Assembly (NCBI RefSeq): GCF_004348455.1 | Contig: NZ_SMKA01000049.1 | Span: 1 to 39,066, forward strand | Reading direction: 5' to 3' | Source: Kribbella albertanoniae | GTDB lineage: Bacteria; Actinomycetota; Actinomycetes; Propionibacteriales; Kribbellaceae | Length of the DNA: 39,066 nucleotides | In this document: positions 17,012-23,154 of the stretch, in pieces | How positions within the stretch are numbered: the first letter of the stretch is position 1 | Layout of the letters: every line of letters begins with the position of its first letter | Translations under genes and position numbers: made by a program | The notes under the pieces: model-generated | Told to the model about the DNA's origin: nothing | The model's database searches: none | The model's input: only the letters and a program-made list of their open reading frames with translations

Positions 17012-17033
17012 ACTCGAACACCACTGTTCGAGT
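17012..17033. promoter_or_regulatory. perfect 9-bp inverted repeat in the leader of the membrane protein gene
   Basis: ACTCGAACA (17012-17020) and its exact complement TGTTCGAGT (17025-17033) flank CCAC. An operator for a dimeric repressor is likely from position and symmetry. It resembles a LexA box but has six instead of four bases between the CGAAC and GTTCG halves. Confidence 0.5.
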
Positions 17034-17426
17034 AAGTCCTCGGACTGTAACTCGTACAGCCATGTTCGACAAGAGCCGCACCGAGACTTCCTGGCCGTAC
17101 GACTCGTCACAGGTCAGCGCCGTGCATAGTTCCCAATGCGGCGGGGATGACCGAAGTCAGGACTTCAGACCGGGTTAATCACCTGCGATGCCTTAACACA
17201 TAACTGCCCCCGGCCGCCGCCTGCTTCTCCGCGGCCGCCGGAGTGTACAGCCCCCGCAGTTCAGCCTGGATCCTCGGTCCGCAATCGCTTCGATCAGCAC
17301 TGAAAGGGCTGCTACTGCCCCGGAGGCATGCAACCATGCGTTTGAAAGTCATTCCTTCCGAGACTTGGGGATCATCATGATGATTACTCGGAATTCTGCT
17401 GTCACGGCCGGGCCGATGGTCCTGGG
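17034..17426. other. intergenic region without a confirmed gene
   Basis: About 390 bp between the minus-strand membrane gene and the AraC-type regulator. No long coding frame with family resemblance was found. Its right half contains a CGGAGG ribosome-binding site followed by a 14-codon open frame (listed separately) and must hold the regulator's promoter. Confidence 0.5.
17336..17380 (+). CDS. possible 14-codon leader peptide upstream of the AraC-type regulator
   Basis: CGGAGG (17321-17326) stands 9 bases before ATG 17336, which opens a frame for MRLKVIPSETWGSS and a TGA stop. The ribosome-binding site is better than that of the regulator gene 47 bp downstream. It might be a regulatory leader peptide, but such a short frame could arise by chance. 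A five-codon frame also starts at ATG 17328. Confidence 0.2.
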   Translation: MRLKVIPSETWGSS

Positions 17427-18350
17427 GTGACCTCATATGCCCAATTCCAATCAGCTATCGATGTCACTTTTCCGGCCCGCCGGATCGAGCCGGCCAGGCG
17501 GCATTCGTGTGCCTGCGGCAAAGGGCAGCTGACCGTCGCCGAACCGTGCGCGGAGGCCGAGCTGCCGGGCGTGCGATTGGGGGACGTGGAGCTGGCGCAG
17601 GACCGGCCGATGACCGGCTGGCTGCTCACGAGCGGCGTGCGGATCGTCTTCGAGCTCCGCGACGCGCCGGTCGACGCCAGCAAGGCTCGGCCGGCGGTGC
17701 TGATCGGCCCGCGCACGCGCGCGCTGGAAGTGCGGCGGAACGGCGACTGCCACACAGTCAGCGCCACCTTGCCGCCGTGGATCGCCTTTCGGGCGTTCGG
17801 TGATTCGCTACAACGGCTCGCTGACCGGGTGGTCCGGCCGGCGGATCTGCTGGGCCCGGCGGCCTGGGCCGTCGAGCGGGATCTTGCAAGGACGCCCTGT
17901 TCGGAAGCCAGGCTTGGCGTTCTCGCCGCTGCGATCCAGCGCTGGTGTGCAGACGGACCGCGGTGGAGCCCGGATGTGGAGCGGGCCTGGCGGTTGCTTC
18001 AGAACAGCGGTGGCACGATCCGCGTAGGTGACCTGGCCGATGAGGTCGGGCTGTCGTCGCGGGCGCTGGCCGGCCGGTTCGCCCACCAGGTCGGGTTGTC
18101 ACCGAAGAAGAGCGCCCGGCTGATCCGCGTCGGGCGGGCCTGCAAGGCATTGGATCGCGGCCGGTCGGTGGCCGAGATCGTGGCGGACGCCGAGTATTTC
18201 GATCCGGCGCACTTCATGCGCGATTTCAAAGGGCTGCTGGGAATGACCCCGGGCGCGTACGTCGCTGCCTCGAGCCGGCCCGGCTGCCGGTGCGCAACTG
18301 CTCCGCACTCGACGGTCGCACTGCCCGACGACTGCCATCTAATGCATTGA
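17427..18350 (+). CDS. AraC-family transcriptional regulator of the RiPP operon
   Basis: A 307-residue regulator. The C-terminal AraC DNA-binding domain (about residues 205-285) has two helix-turn-helix units: IRVGDLADEVGLSSRALAGR, then GRSVAEIVADAEYFDPAHF, closing with the family's LGMTPGAYV. The N-terminal ~170 residues form a sensing domain with VLIGPRTRALEV, resembling the DUF6597-type domain common in actinobacterial AraC proteins. The N-terminal part also holds a CACGKG element that could bind metal or redox-sense. The gene precedes the precursor by 167 bp on the same strand; two direct repeats spaced 23 bp in that gap suit an AraC activator. The start is GTG 17427, without an obvious strong ribosome-binding site. 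Confidence 0.8.
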   Translation: MTSYAQFQSAIDVTFPARRIEPARRHSCACGKGQLTVAEPCAEAELPGVRLGDVELAQDRPMTGWLLTSGVRIVFELRDAPVDASKARPAVLIGPRTRALEVRRNGDCHTVSATLPPWIAFRAFGDSLQRLADRVVRPADLLGPAAWAVERDLARTPCSEARLGVLAAAIQRWCADGPRWSPDVERAWRLLQNSGGTIRVGDLADEVGLSSRALAGRFAHQVGLSPKKSARLIRVGRACKALDRGRSVAEIVADAEYFDPAHFMRDFKGLLGMTPGAYVAASSRPGCRCATAPHSTVALPDDCHLMH

Positions 18351-18385
18351 TCAGCACATTACCCCGGCCGAAAGACAAGGCCAAG

Positions 18386-18419
18386 GTAAAAACCGGATCG
18401 GCACCATTGTAAAAACCGG
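18386..18419 (+). repeat. paired direct repeats, candidate activator site
   Basis: GTAAAAACCGG occurs at 18386-18396 and again at 18409-18419, start to start 23 bp, about two helical turns. It lies in an AT-rich island directly before the precursor promoter. Direct half-sites one or two turns apart are the usual binding mode of AraC proteins, and an AraC-type gene ends 35 bp upstream. Confidence 0.55.
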
Positions 18420-18437
18420 CGTTCGCATTTCTACAAT
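18407..18437 (+). promoter_or_regulatory. candidate promoter of the knottin-like precursor operon
   Basis: TTGTAA (18407-18412, -35-like) and TACAAT (18432-18437, close to TATAAT) are separated by 19 bp. The -35 lies within the second direct repeat, and a CATTGTA/TACAATG inverted repeat (18405-18411, 18432-18438) frames it. The long spacer suggests dependence on an activator. The leader to the precursor ATG would be about 75 bases. Confidence 0.45.
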
Positions 18438-18517
18438 GCATCCCGCGCGTCCTCCGCCTAGCCTTCACAGGGTCCGGTTGTTTCCCCGGACTCAAACCAG
18501 TTCTATCTGGAGGTGCG

Positions 18518-18688
18518 ATGAATCAGGCAACGATTTCGTCCCGGCTGAGCGACGGGCTGCGCCAGCAGTTCTACAGCCGCCCCACCGTGGTCGAAGAGAC
18601 CTGTCAGGGACCTGGCGACGACTGTTGGTGGGACTCGGAGTGCTGCCCCGGCAGCCTCTGCAACTGGTTCCACTGCCAGCAGGTTTGA
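18518..18688 (+). CDS. cysteine-knot-like RiPP precursor peptide, 56 aa
   Basis: GGAGG at 18509-18513 precedes ATG 18518. The leader of about 28 residues (MNQATISSRLSDGLRQQ, then FYSRPTVVEET) contains Y19-x-x-P22-x-V24, which matches the YxxPx(hydrophobic) element that lasso leaders use to bind the RRE protein. The last 28 residues hold six cysteines, C29, C36, C42, C43, C48 and C53, spaced CX6CX5CCX4CX4C. This is the framework of inhibitor-cystine-knot peptides such as omega-conotoxins and spider toxins; the segment WDSECCPGSLC strongly resembles them. The core has three Trp and one Phe, at least four acidic residues and no Lys or Arg. It lies first in the operon, ahead of lasso-type enzymes. 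The cleavage site is uncertain: before C29, or after P22 if the S9 peptidase does it. Confidence 0.85.
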   Translation: MNQATISSRLSDGLRQQFYSRPTVVEETCQGPGDDCWWDSECCPGSLCNWFHCQQV

Positions 18689-18696
18689 TCGGCTGA

Positions 18697-18730
18697 CCGA
18701 AGTGGCGCGGCTCCGGCCGCGCCACTTCGG
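18697..18730 (+). terminator. perfect 14-bp hairpin (attenuator) between precursor and enzymes
   Basis: CCGAAGTGGCGCGG (18697-18710) and its exact reverse complement (18717-18730) enclose the loop CTCCGG, 8 bases after the precursor stop. It is followed by CTTCTT rather than a full T-tract. As a partial terminator and 3' stabiliser it would give much more precursor mRNA than enzyme mRNA, an arrangement common in RiPP operons. Confidence 0.8.
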
Positions 18731-18734
18731 CTTC

Positions 18735-18760
18735 TTACTCACGCAGATTACTCACGCAGA
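18735..18760 (+). repeat. 13-bp perfect tandem repeat before the B2-like gene
   Basis: TTACTCACGCAGA occurs twice in succession (18735-18747, 18748-18760), directly after the hairpin and 19 bp before the B2-like start. It may be a slippage duplication or part of a binding site for read-through control. Confidence 0.6.
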
Positions 18761-18779
18761 GTCTTGTTCAGGGAGAGCC

Positions 18780-19172
18780 ATGCTCGGATACATCACAGCC
18801 GGCCGGGCCGCCCGGGATTTCCTGCTCGAGGCGCGGACCGAGGGCGGCTACCGGCTGCCGGAATGGCCGGTCGCGACAGCAGGCCGGCGACCGCCAAAGC
18901 TGGACCACGCAGTAGTTGGCCCCGCAGTGGCCAGGCTGCGGCTGATGGAACGGTTGCTGGTCGGCTTTCTCGATCCAGTCGAGGACGCGATCTTTCTGAC
19001 CGTCGGCCTGCGCCGCCTCGGCCTTCCGGCCGCACTGCAACTGGGGCGTGAACTGGCACCCGCAGTCGCGCCCGGAGGGCTCTATGCCTGGGTGCGATGC
19101 GGCGACGAGGTGGTCAGCACGTCGCTACCGGTCTCAGAGGAGTACGTGGAAATCCCCATGGCGGAAAGGTGA
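18780..19172 (+). CDS. lasso B2-like (transglutaminase-fold) protein, catalytic triad lost
   Basis: A 130-residue protein with length, gene position and C-terminal pattern of lasso B2 leader peptidases (Transglut_core3): GLRRLGLPAALQLGRE, then a spacer, then LYAWVRCGDEVV. In active enzymes the helix before RRxGxPA begins with the nucleophilic Cys, the next motif reads HAWVE, and an Asp follows 12 residues later. Here, by motif spacing, the Cys position is P66, the His is Y102 and the Asp is T114; the only Cys (C107) is elsewhere. Proteolysis by this protein therefore looks impossible, yet the frame is intact and the gene overlaps the C-gene region closely, so a scaffold or chaperone role is my inference. 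AGGGAGAG precedes ATG 18780. Confidence 0.75.
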   Translation: MLGYITAGRAARDFLLEARTEGGYRLPEWPVATAGRRPPKLDHAVVGPAVARLRLMERLLVGFLDPVEDAIFLTVGLRRLGLPAALQLGRELAPAVAPGGLYAWVRCGDEVVSTSLPVSEEYVEIPMAER

Positions 19173-19177
19173 CGGAC

Positions 19178-20671
19178 ATGGTGTGGAGCGTCGACGCCGG
19201 CGGTGCGGTCACCGGTCCGGAGCAGTGGCAGAACCCACCTGGCGTACGGTTGTCGACGTCGCCGGACGGCATCGAACTTTCCCGGCACAGCCCGGGACCA
19301 CAGCCCGTCTATTACCGGCTCGGCCGCGGCCGGCTGGAGTGGAGCACCGAGCTGGCCGGGCTCCGGCGCGCCGGCGAGGCGTCCGCGGTGGACTACGGCG
19401 CCCTGCTGGCGCTGGTCCACGGGTTGCCCGAGCCGCCGGACTTCACCGGAGTTCCCGGCGTACAACGGCTTACCGCCGGTACGGCGGTGCGCGTGGACGC
19501 CGCCGGCGTCTCGGTGTCGAGCCGTCCGCCGGTCATTCCGCAGTCGAGGCAGAGTCTCGAGGCCGCCGTACGCGAGGTGCTCAACGAACTGCCGGACGGT
19601 TTCACCATCGCCTACAGCGGTGGAGTGGCATCGACCTTCCTCGCGGTCTGCTCGGCCGCCCAGCAAGCCAAGCTGGTGCACGCCGTCCTGGACGGACTGC
19701 CCGGGACGCAGCCAGTGCCACCGAACATCCCCGGCCGGCACACCGAGCGGGTGACCATCGATCTGGTCACCGCCCTCGCTCCGCACCAGGTCACCGGTGA
19801 GGAGATCACTCCGCCGCTGCCGGAGGCCGCGCTGCGGCGGCACGTGGCCGCTGCAATCGCCGCGGTCTCGGACGGCCCGGTGGTTTCTGGATCCGTGCTG
19901 GAGAGCCTGCTGACCGCAAACCTGCCGGATTTGCCGCTCGGGCTCGCCGGCCGACGGCTGCTGACCTGTGAGCCGTTCCACCTGTCCGGCCAGCTGCCGC
20001 GCCTACGCGACGCCCGGGATTTCCTGGTGGCGCTCGGCGAAGGCGTGGAACGGCGGCAGGTCGCGGCGGTGCCGGACGGCGGCGAGGCAGAGTCGCAGCC
20101 GGTCGGGATCGCACCGGTCCGCTCCGGGACCGACCTGTACGGCGACGGGCTGCCAGGCCTGACCGAGGACGGGCGCGAGGCGCTGCGGTCGGCCCGGCTG
20201 GGCGCGAGCGCGGTCTGGCGTAAGCATCTGGAAGGACTGCCTGCGGCGCTCGGCCGGGCGGACGCGGAATTCGCGTCCCACGATGGCGAGGGTTCGCTGC
20301 AGTTCTTGCCCGCGTTGGACGATCGGGTGCTCGGCGCGATCGCCGCCATCCCGCCGCGGCGACTGGCCGGCATCAAGCACGGGCTGGTGCGCAACCAACT
20401 GCCGCTGCAGAAGGCGATCGAACGCCACGGTGTCCGCGGAGTGCACGGGCAGTCCGCCGGTTTTCGCGCCCGGCTCGCCGCAGCCGGCTACCTGCACCAG
20501 GTCCGCGAGAAGGTGGCCATCGACCTGGCCCGCGAATGCCCGCTGGCCGATCTCGGCCTGCTCGATCCCGAGCCGGTCATCCGGCTGCTGGACGACGGCC
20601 AGCTCACCGCGGACCGCGCCCTCACCATCCTTCGACTGGTCTGGATCAATCAATGGCTGCTGACCCGATGA
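19178..20671 (+). CDS. lasso C-like asparagine-synthetase homologue with altered PP-loop
   Basis: A 497-residue protein with the two-domain plan of lasso macrolactam synthetases: a degenerate glutaminase-like N-terminal domain without the catalytic Cys (about 1-125) and an asparagine-synthetase-B domain. The ATP pyrophosphatase loop reads YSGGVAST (S147-T153), where active enzymes have SGGxDS; the Asp is Ala151. The second nucleotide/metal motif, normally SGxGGDE, reads SGSVLES (S237 on). The C-terminal helices with PPRRLAGIKHGLVRNQLP remain typical. The loss of both acidic motifs makes normal adenylation doubtful. The start is ATG 19178, 8 bases after GGAAAGG; GTG 19169 overlapping the previous stop is possible. 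Its TGA overlaps the next start (ATGA). Confidence 0.75.
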   Translation: MVWSVDAGGAVTGPEQWQNPPGVRLSTSPDGIELSRHSPGPQPVYYRLGRGRLEWSTELAGLRRAGEASAVDYGALLALVHGLPEPPDFTGVPGVQRLTAGTAVRVDAAGVSVSSRPPVIPQSRQSLEAAVREVLNELPDGFTIAYSGGVASTFLAVCSAAQQAKLVHAVLDGLPGTQPVPPNIPGRHTERVTIDLVTALAPHQVTGEEITPPLPEAALRRHVAAAIAAVSDGPVVSGSVLESLLTANLPDLPLGLAGRRLLTCEPFHLSGQLPRLRDARDFLVALGEGVERRQVAAVPDGGEAESQPVGIAPVRSGTDLYGDGLPGLTEDGREALRSARLGASAVWRKHLEGLPAALGRADAEFASHDGEGSLQFLPALDDRVLGAIAAIPPRRLAGIKHGLVRNQLPLQKAIERHGVRGVHGQSAGFRARLAAAGYLHQVREKVAIDLARECPLADLGLLDPEPVIRLLDDGQLTADRALTILRLVWINQWLLTR

Positions 20672-20907
20672 CGACGGCCCCTGCTTTCGCGCTGGCACCC
20701 GGCGTTTCCTTCGCCCGGTTGCCGTTCGGCGGCGGGGTGCTGGTGAACGCCACCACCCTCGCGGTCGCCGAGTGCGACCAGCAGCACCGGCAGTACGTCG
20801 ACGTCCTGCTGACCGGCGTCGGCCCGGATGCCGGTCACGAGCTGCGCCGGTTCGCCGGGGACCTGGTGCGCCAGGGCTGGCTGGCTTTCCACGAAAGGAA
20901 CGACTGA
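20668..20907 (+). CDS. lasso B1-like PqqD/RRE leader-recognition protein
   Basis: A 79-residue protein in the place and size range of lasso B1 proteins. The fold expected from the sequence is the RRE winged helix: beta-strands around FARLPFGGGVLVNATTLAVA, helices around QYVDVLLTG and ELRRFAGDLVRQGWLAF. In lasso systems this domain binds the YxxPx(hydrophobic) part of the leader and presents the precursor to B2 and C; the precursor here has that element. Sequence identity to canonical B1 is weak, so the call leans on context. The start ATG 20668 overlaps the C-gene stop by 4 bp; ATG 20653 is in frame and possible. Its stop overlaps the next ATG. Confidence 0.6.
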   Translation: MTTAPAFALAPGVSFARLPFGGGVLVNATTLAVAECDQQHRQYVDVLLTGVGPDAGHELRRFAGDLVRQGWLAFHERND

Positions 20908-21671
20908 TGGTTGACGTCGTACTAGCGGTACTGGCCGGCCCAGTGCTGGCCGCTGGGTTGGCGAAGCTAGCGGTGCCGGCCAGCCGGCTGAACTGGCCGT
21001 ACCAGAGCGGGTTGCTGGCAGCGCCGCGAGGGCCGCGACTGGTCGGAGCCGCCGAGCTGACGGCGGTCGTCGTACTGGTGCTGGCACCTGGGCCGTGGGA
21101 CGCGCTGAGCGGTTTCGTGGCGTACGCGGCCTTGGCGGTCGTCGCCTTCCGGCTGCGCGGCCAGTCCTGCGCCTGCTTCGGTGCCGCCAGGCTGGCCGCG
21201 GTCGGCAGCGGCCATGTGGCCTTGAATGCCGTCGGTGCCTCGGCCGCGGTGGCGGCGTTCCTGCTCCCGGCAGCGAGCCCGTCGCCAGCCGGCCGAGCGG
21301 TTGGGGCCGTGCTGGTCGCGGGCCTCATCGCCGGCACGCTCTGGCTGCTCGACCGCCGGAAGCCTCCGGTCCAGGCAGTTTGCGGTACGCCGATCGTCGC
21401 GGTGCGGCTGTACGAGTCCAGCACGTGCCCGGCCTGCCGGTCGCTGGAGCGGCTGCTCGACACCATGGCGGACGACCGCCGGAACGCCGTCGACACGACC
21501 GTGCTGCAGGAGGGGCAGAGTCTGCCCGATCGGCTGAGCGGACTCGGGGTGCCCTGCGCGATCGGCATCGATGCCGGCGGCAACGAAGTCTGTGAACCGG
21601 TTTCCGGCGTCGGCGAGGTCAAAGCGCTGATCGACCGGATCACCGTACGGAACGATGCTCGTGTCGGCTGA
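20907..21671 (+). CDS. MauE/DoxX-like membrane protein fused to a thioredoxin domain
   Basis: A 254-residue fusion. The N-terminal ~150 residues are four hydrophobic helices of the MauE type with the redox pair C88-A-C90-F-G after the third helix (MauE proteins typically have CxCFG). A thioredoxin-like domain follows (about 160-245) with active site C174-P-A-C177 and the cis-proline loop GVP216C. MauE is needed to form the six disulfides of methylamine dehydrogenase small subunit, so this protein is the natural candidate to oxidise the six-cysteine peptide encoded upstream. The domain pairing resembles VKOR-Trx fusions in logic. ATG 20907 overlaps the preceding stop (TGATG), and its own end overlaps the S9 gene by 17 bp. 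Confidence 0.85.
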   Translation: MVDVVLAVLAGPVLAAGLAKLAVPASRLNWPYQSGLLAAPRGPRLVGAAELTAVVVLVLAPGPWDALSGFVAYAALAVVAFRLRGQSCACFGAARLAAVGSGHVALNAVGASAAVAAFLLPAASPSPAGRAVGAVLVAGLIAGTLWLLDRRKPPVQAVCGTPIVAVRLYESSTCPACRSLERLLDTMADDRRNAVDTTVLQEGQSLPDRLSGLGVPCAIGIDAGGNEVCEPVSGVGEVKALIDRITVRNDARVG

Positions 21672-23154
21672 CGTCCTCACGATCGAGCAGCCCGGGCCGG
21701 ACGGGCAGACCCGCGCGGCGTTGGACTTTCCGGTGCAGCCGTCGATCGCCGAGTTCAACCCGGCCGGCGTGCGGTGGCGGGACCTGCGGATCGATCCCGC
21801 CCTGCGCGGTGCCGTCCCCCGCAGGGCCCGGCCGGCGCGGATCTCGGTGGCGGGCTGGGTCATCCCGATCGAGGCGCCGTACGGCGGTCTGCTGGCCTGG
21901 CATCCTGCCCGCCCGCTGGTTGCCGGACTGGCGTTCGCGGGCCGACGGGCCTATCCATGGATCGCCGATTACCACGACCGGACACTGACCCGGCTGACCG
22001 ACTGGTCCGCGGTCACCTCACTGACCGAGCTGGCGGCCGGCGCGGGCGGTCCGCTGCTGTGGTGCGCCGACGACCGGCTTGCCTTCCTCGCCCCAGCCGA
22101 GGAGCTCGCAATGGACAGCGGCCTGCAGCCGTTGGTCTATGACGCTTCGGGCCCGGCGACCGTCGTACTGCAGGAGGACACCAGCCGGCTCGAGGGACTG
22201 ACCGCGGCGGTGGTCTCAGTGCTGCAGCTCGACGGCCGCACAGCTACTCCGGTCACCTCACCGCTGGTTGTACGGCGGCTGTCTCCGGTGCCCGGCAGTT
22301 CGATCCTGGAGGTCGAGCACCTCGACGGCGAATCAGCGTCCGGTCTGAGCTGGGCGACCATCCGAGTACCGCTCGGTGGCGAGCCCTTCGCCGTACCGGC
22401 GCCGTCGGCAACGGTCGACCGCCCGCGACAGCCACCGCCCGAGGCGGAGCGTTTCCGCACCGAAGTCGTCTCCGGCGCGCGGCTGGCGTTGCCGGTGTCG
22501 TCGCGATCCGATGAGCCGGTGCTGCTGTGGTTGCGGCCGACCGCCGACGATCAGCCGCCGGACCGCCCGCCGTTCGTACCGGCAACGCTGGCCGCACTGC
22601 GTGACGACCTCGCGATTCTTGACCTGCCTTTGGACTGGCACGGCGAGCCCACGCTGGCCGAGGTGACGCAGCGGATTGTGCAGCCGGTCCAGCAGGCACT
22701 GGAACGCATCGGTGCACCCGTGGTGGTCGGCGGCCACAGCTTCGGCGCGTCACTGGCACTCTTCGCGCTGGTGCACGTGCCGCAGGTGGTTGGAGCGATC
22801 GCGCACAGCGGCTGCTACAACCGCATGCTGACGCCCTATGGCTTCCAGTACGAGCAGCGGTCGTACTGGCAAGTGCCGGAGCTCTACCGTGCCTTCAGCG
22901 CGCTGGACTTCGCCGACCGGATCGACCGACCGGTGCTGCTCGTGCACGGCGCGGAGGATGCCAATCCGGCGACGCCGCCGGAGCAGGCCGTCGAGCTCTA
23001 CCGCGCGATCGTGGCAAACGGCGGAACGGCCCGGCTCGCGCTGTTCCCGGGCGAAGACCACAACTTCCGTTTCCGCGAGTCCCTGCAGCAACTGTCGGAG
23101 CTACAGCGCACCTGGCTGCACAAGGCCAACCGTCGGGAGCTTGCATGTCAGTAG
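21655..23154 (+). CDS. S9-family (prolyl-oligopeptidase-like) serine peptidase
   Basis: A 499-residue protein with an N-terminal beta-rich region (about 1-280, compatible with a beta-propeller) and a C-terminal alpha/beta-hydrolase domain. The catalytic triad is complete: S362 in GGHSFGAS, D435 in HGAEDANP and H469 in GEDHNF. The segment SGCYNRMLTPYGFQ is typical of S9C peptidases. Lasso clusters of proteobacteria encode S9 isopeptidases, and here the B2 protease is dead, so this enzyme could be the leader peptidase (for example after P22) or a quality-control or immunity peptidase. No signal peptide is seen. It overlaps both neighbours (17 bp and 10 bp). Confidence 0.8.
   Translation: MLVSADVLTIEQPGPDGQTRAALDFPVQPSIAEFNPAGVRWRDLRIDPALRGAVPRRARPARISVAGWVIPIEAPYGGLLAWHPARPLVAGLAFAGRRAYPWIADYHDRTLTRLTDWSAVTSLTELAAGAGGPLLWCADDRLAFLAPAEELAMDSGLQPLVYDASGPATVVLQEDTSRLEGLTAAVVSVLQLDGRTATPVTSPLVVRRLSPVPGSSILEVEHLDGESASGLSWATIRVPLGGEPFAVPAPSATVDRPRQPPPEAERFRTEVVSGARLALPVSSRSDEPVLLWLRPTADDQPPDRPPFVPATLAALRDDLAILDLPLDWHGEPTLAEVTQRIVQPVQQALERIGAPVVVGGHSFGASLALFALVHVPQVVGAIAHSGCYNRMLTPYGFQYEQRSYWQVPELYRAFSALDFADRIDRPVLLVHGAEDANPATPPEQAVELYRAIVANGGTARLALFPGEDHNFRFRESLQQLSELQRTWLHKANRRELACQ

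Noticed and set aside
17012..17033. LexA/SOS box
   Set aside because: The actinobacterial box is CGAAC-N4-GTTCG; here the halves are separated by six bases and the gene is not a DNA-repair gene.
18518..18688. Calling the peptide a standard class I lasso peptide
   Set aside because: Taking the usual Thr at position -2 of the leader puts the core start at Q30, which leaves C, W and W at positions 7-9. Only a start at C29 gives an Asp at 7. The six-Cys spacing and the degenerate B2/C proteins fit a knotted peptide better.
18780..20671. Treating the B2- and C-like genes as pseudogenes
   Set aside because: They lack catalytic residues but have intact frames, good start sites and tight coupling in a complete operon; decay would be expected to leave stops or frameshifts.
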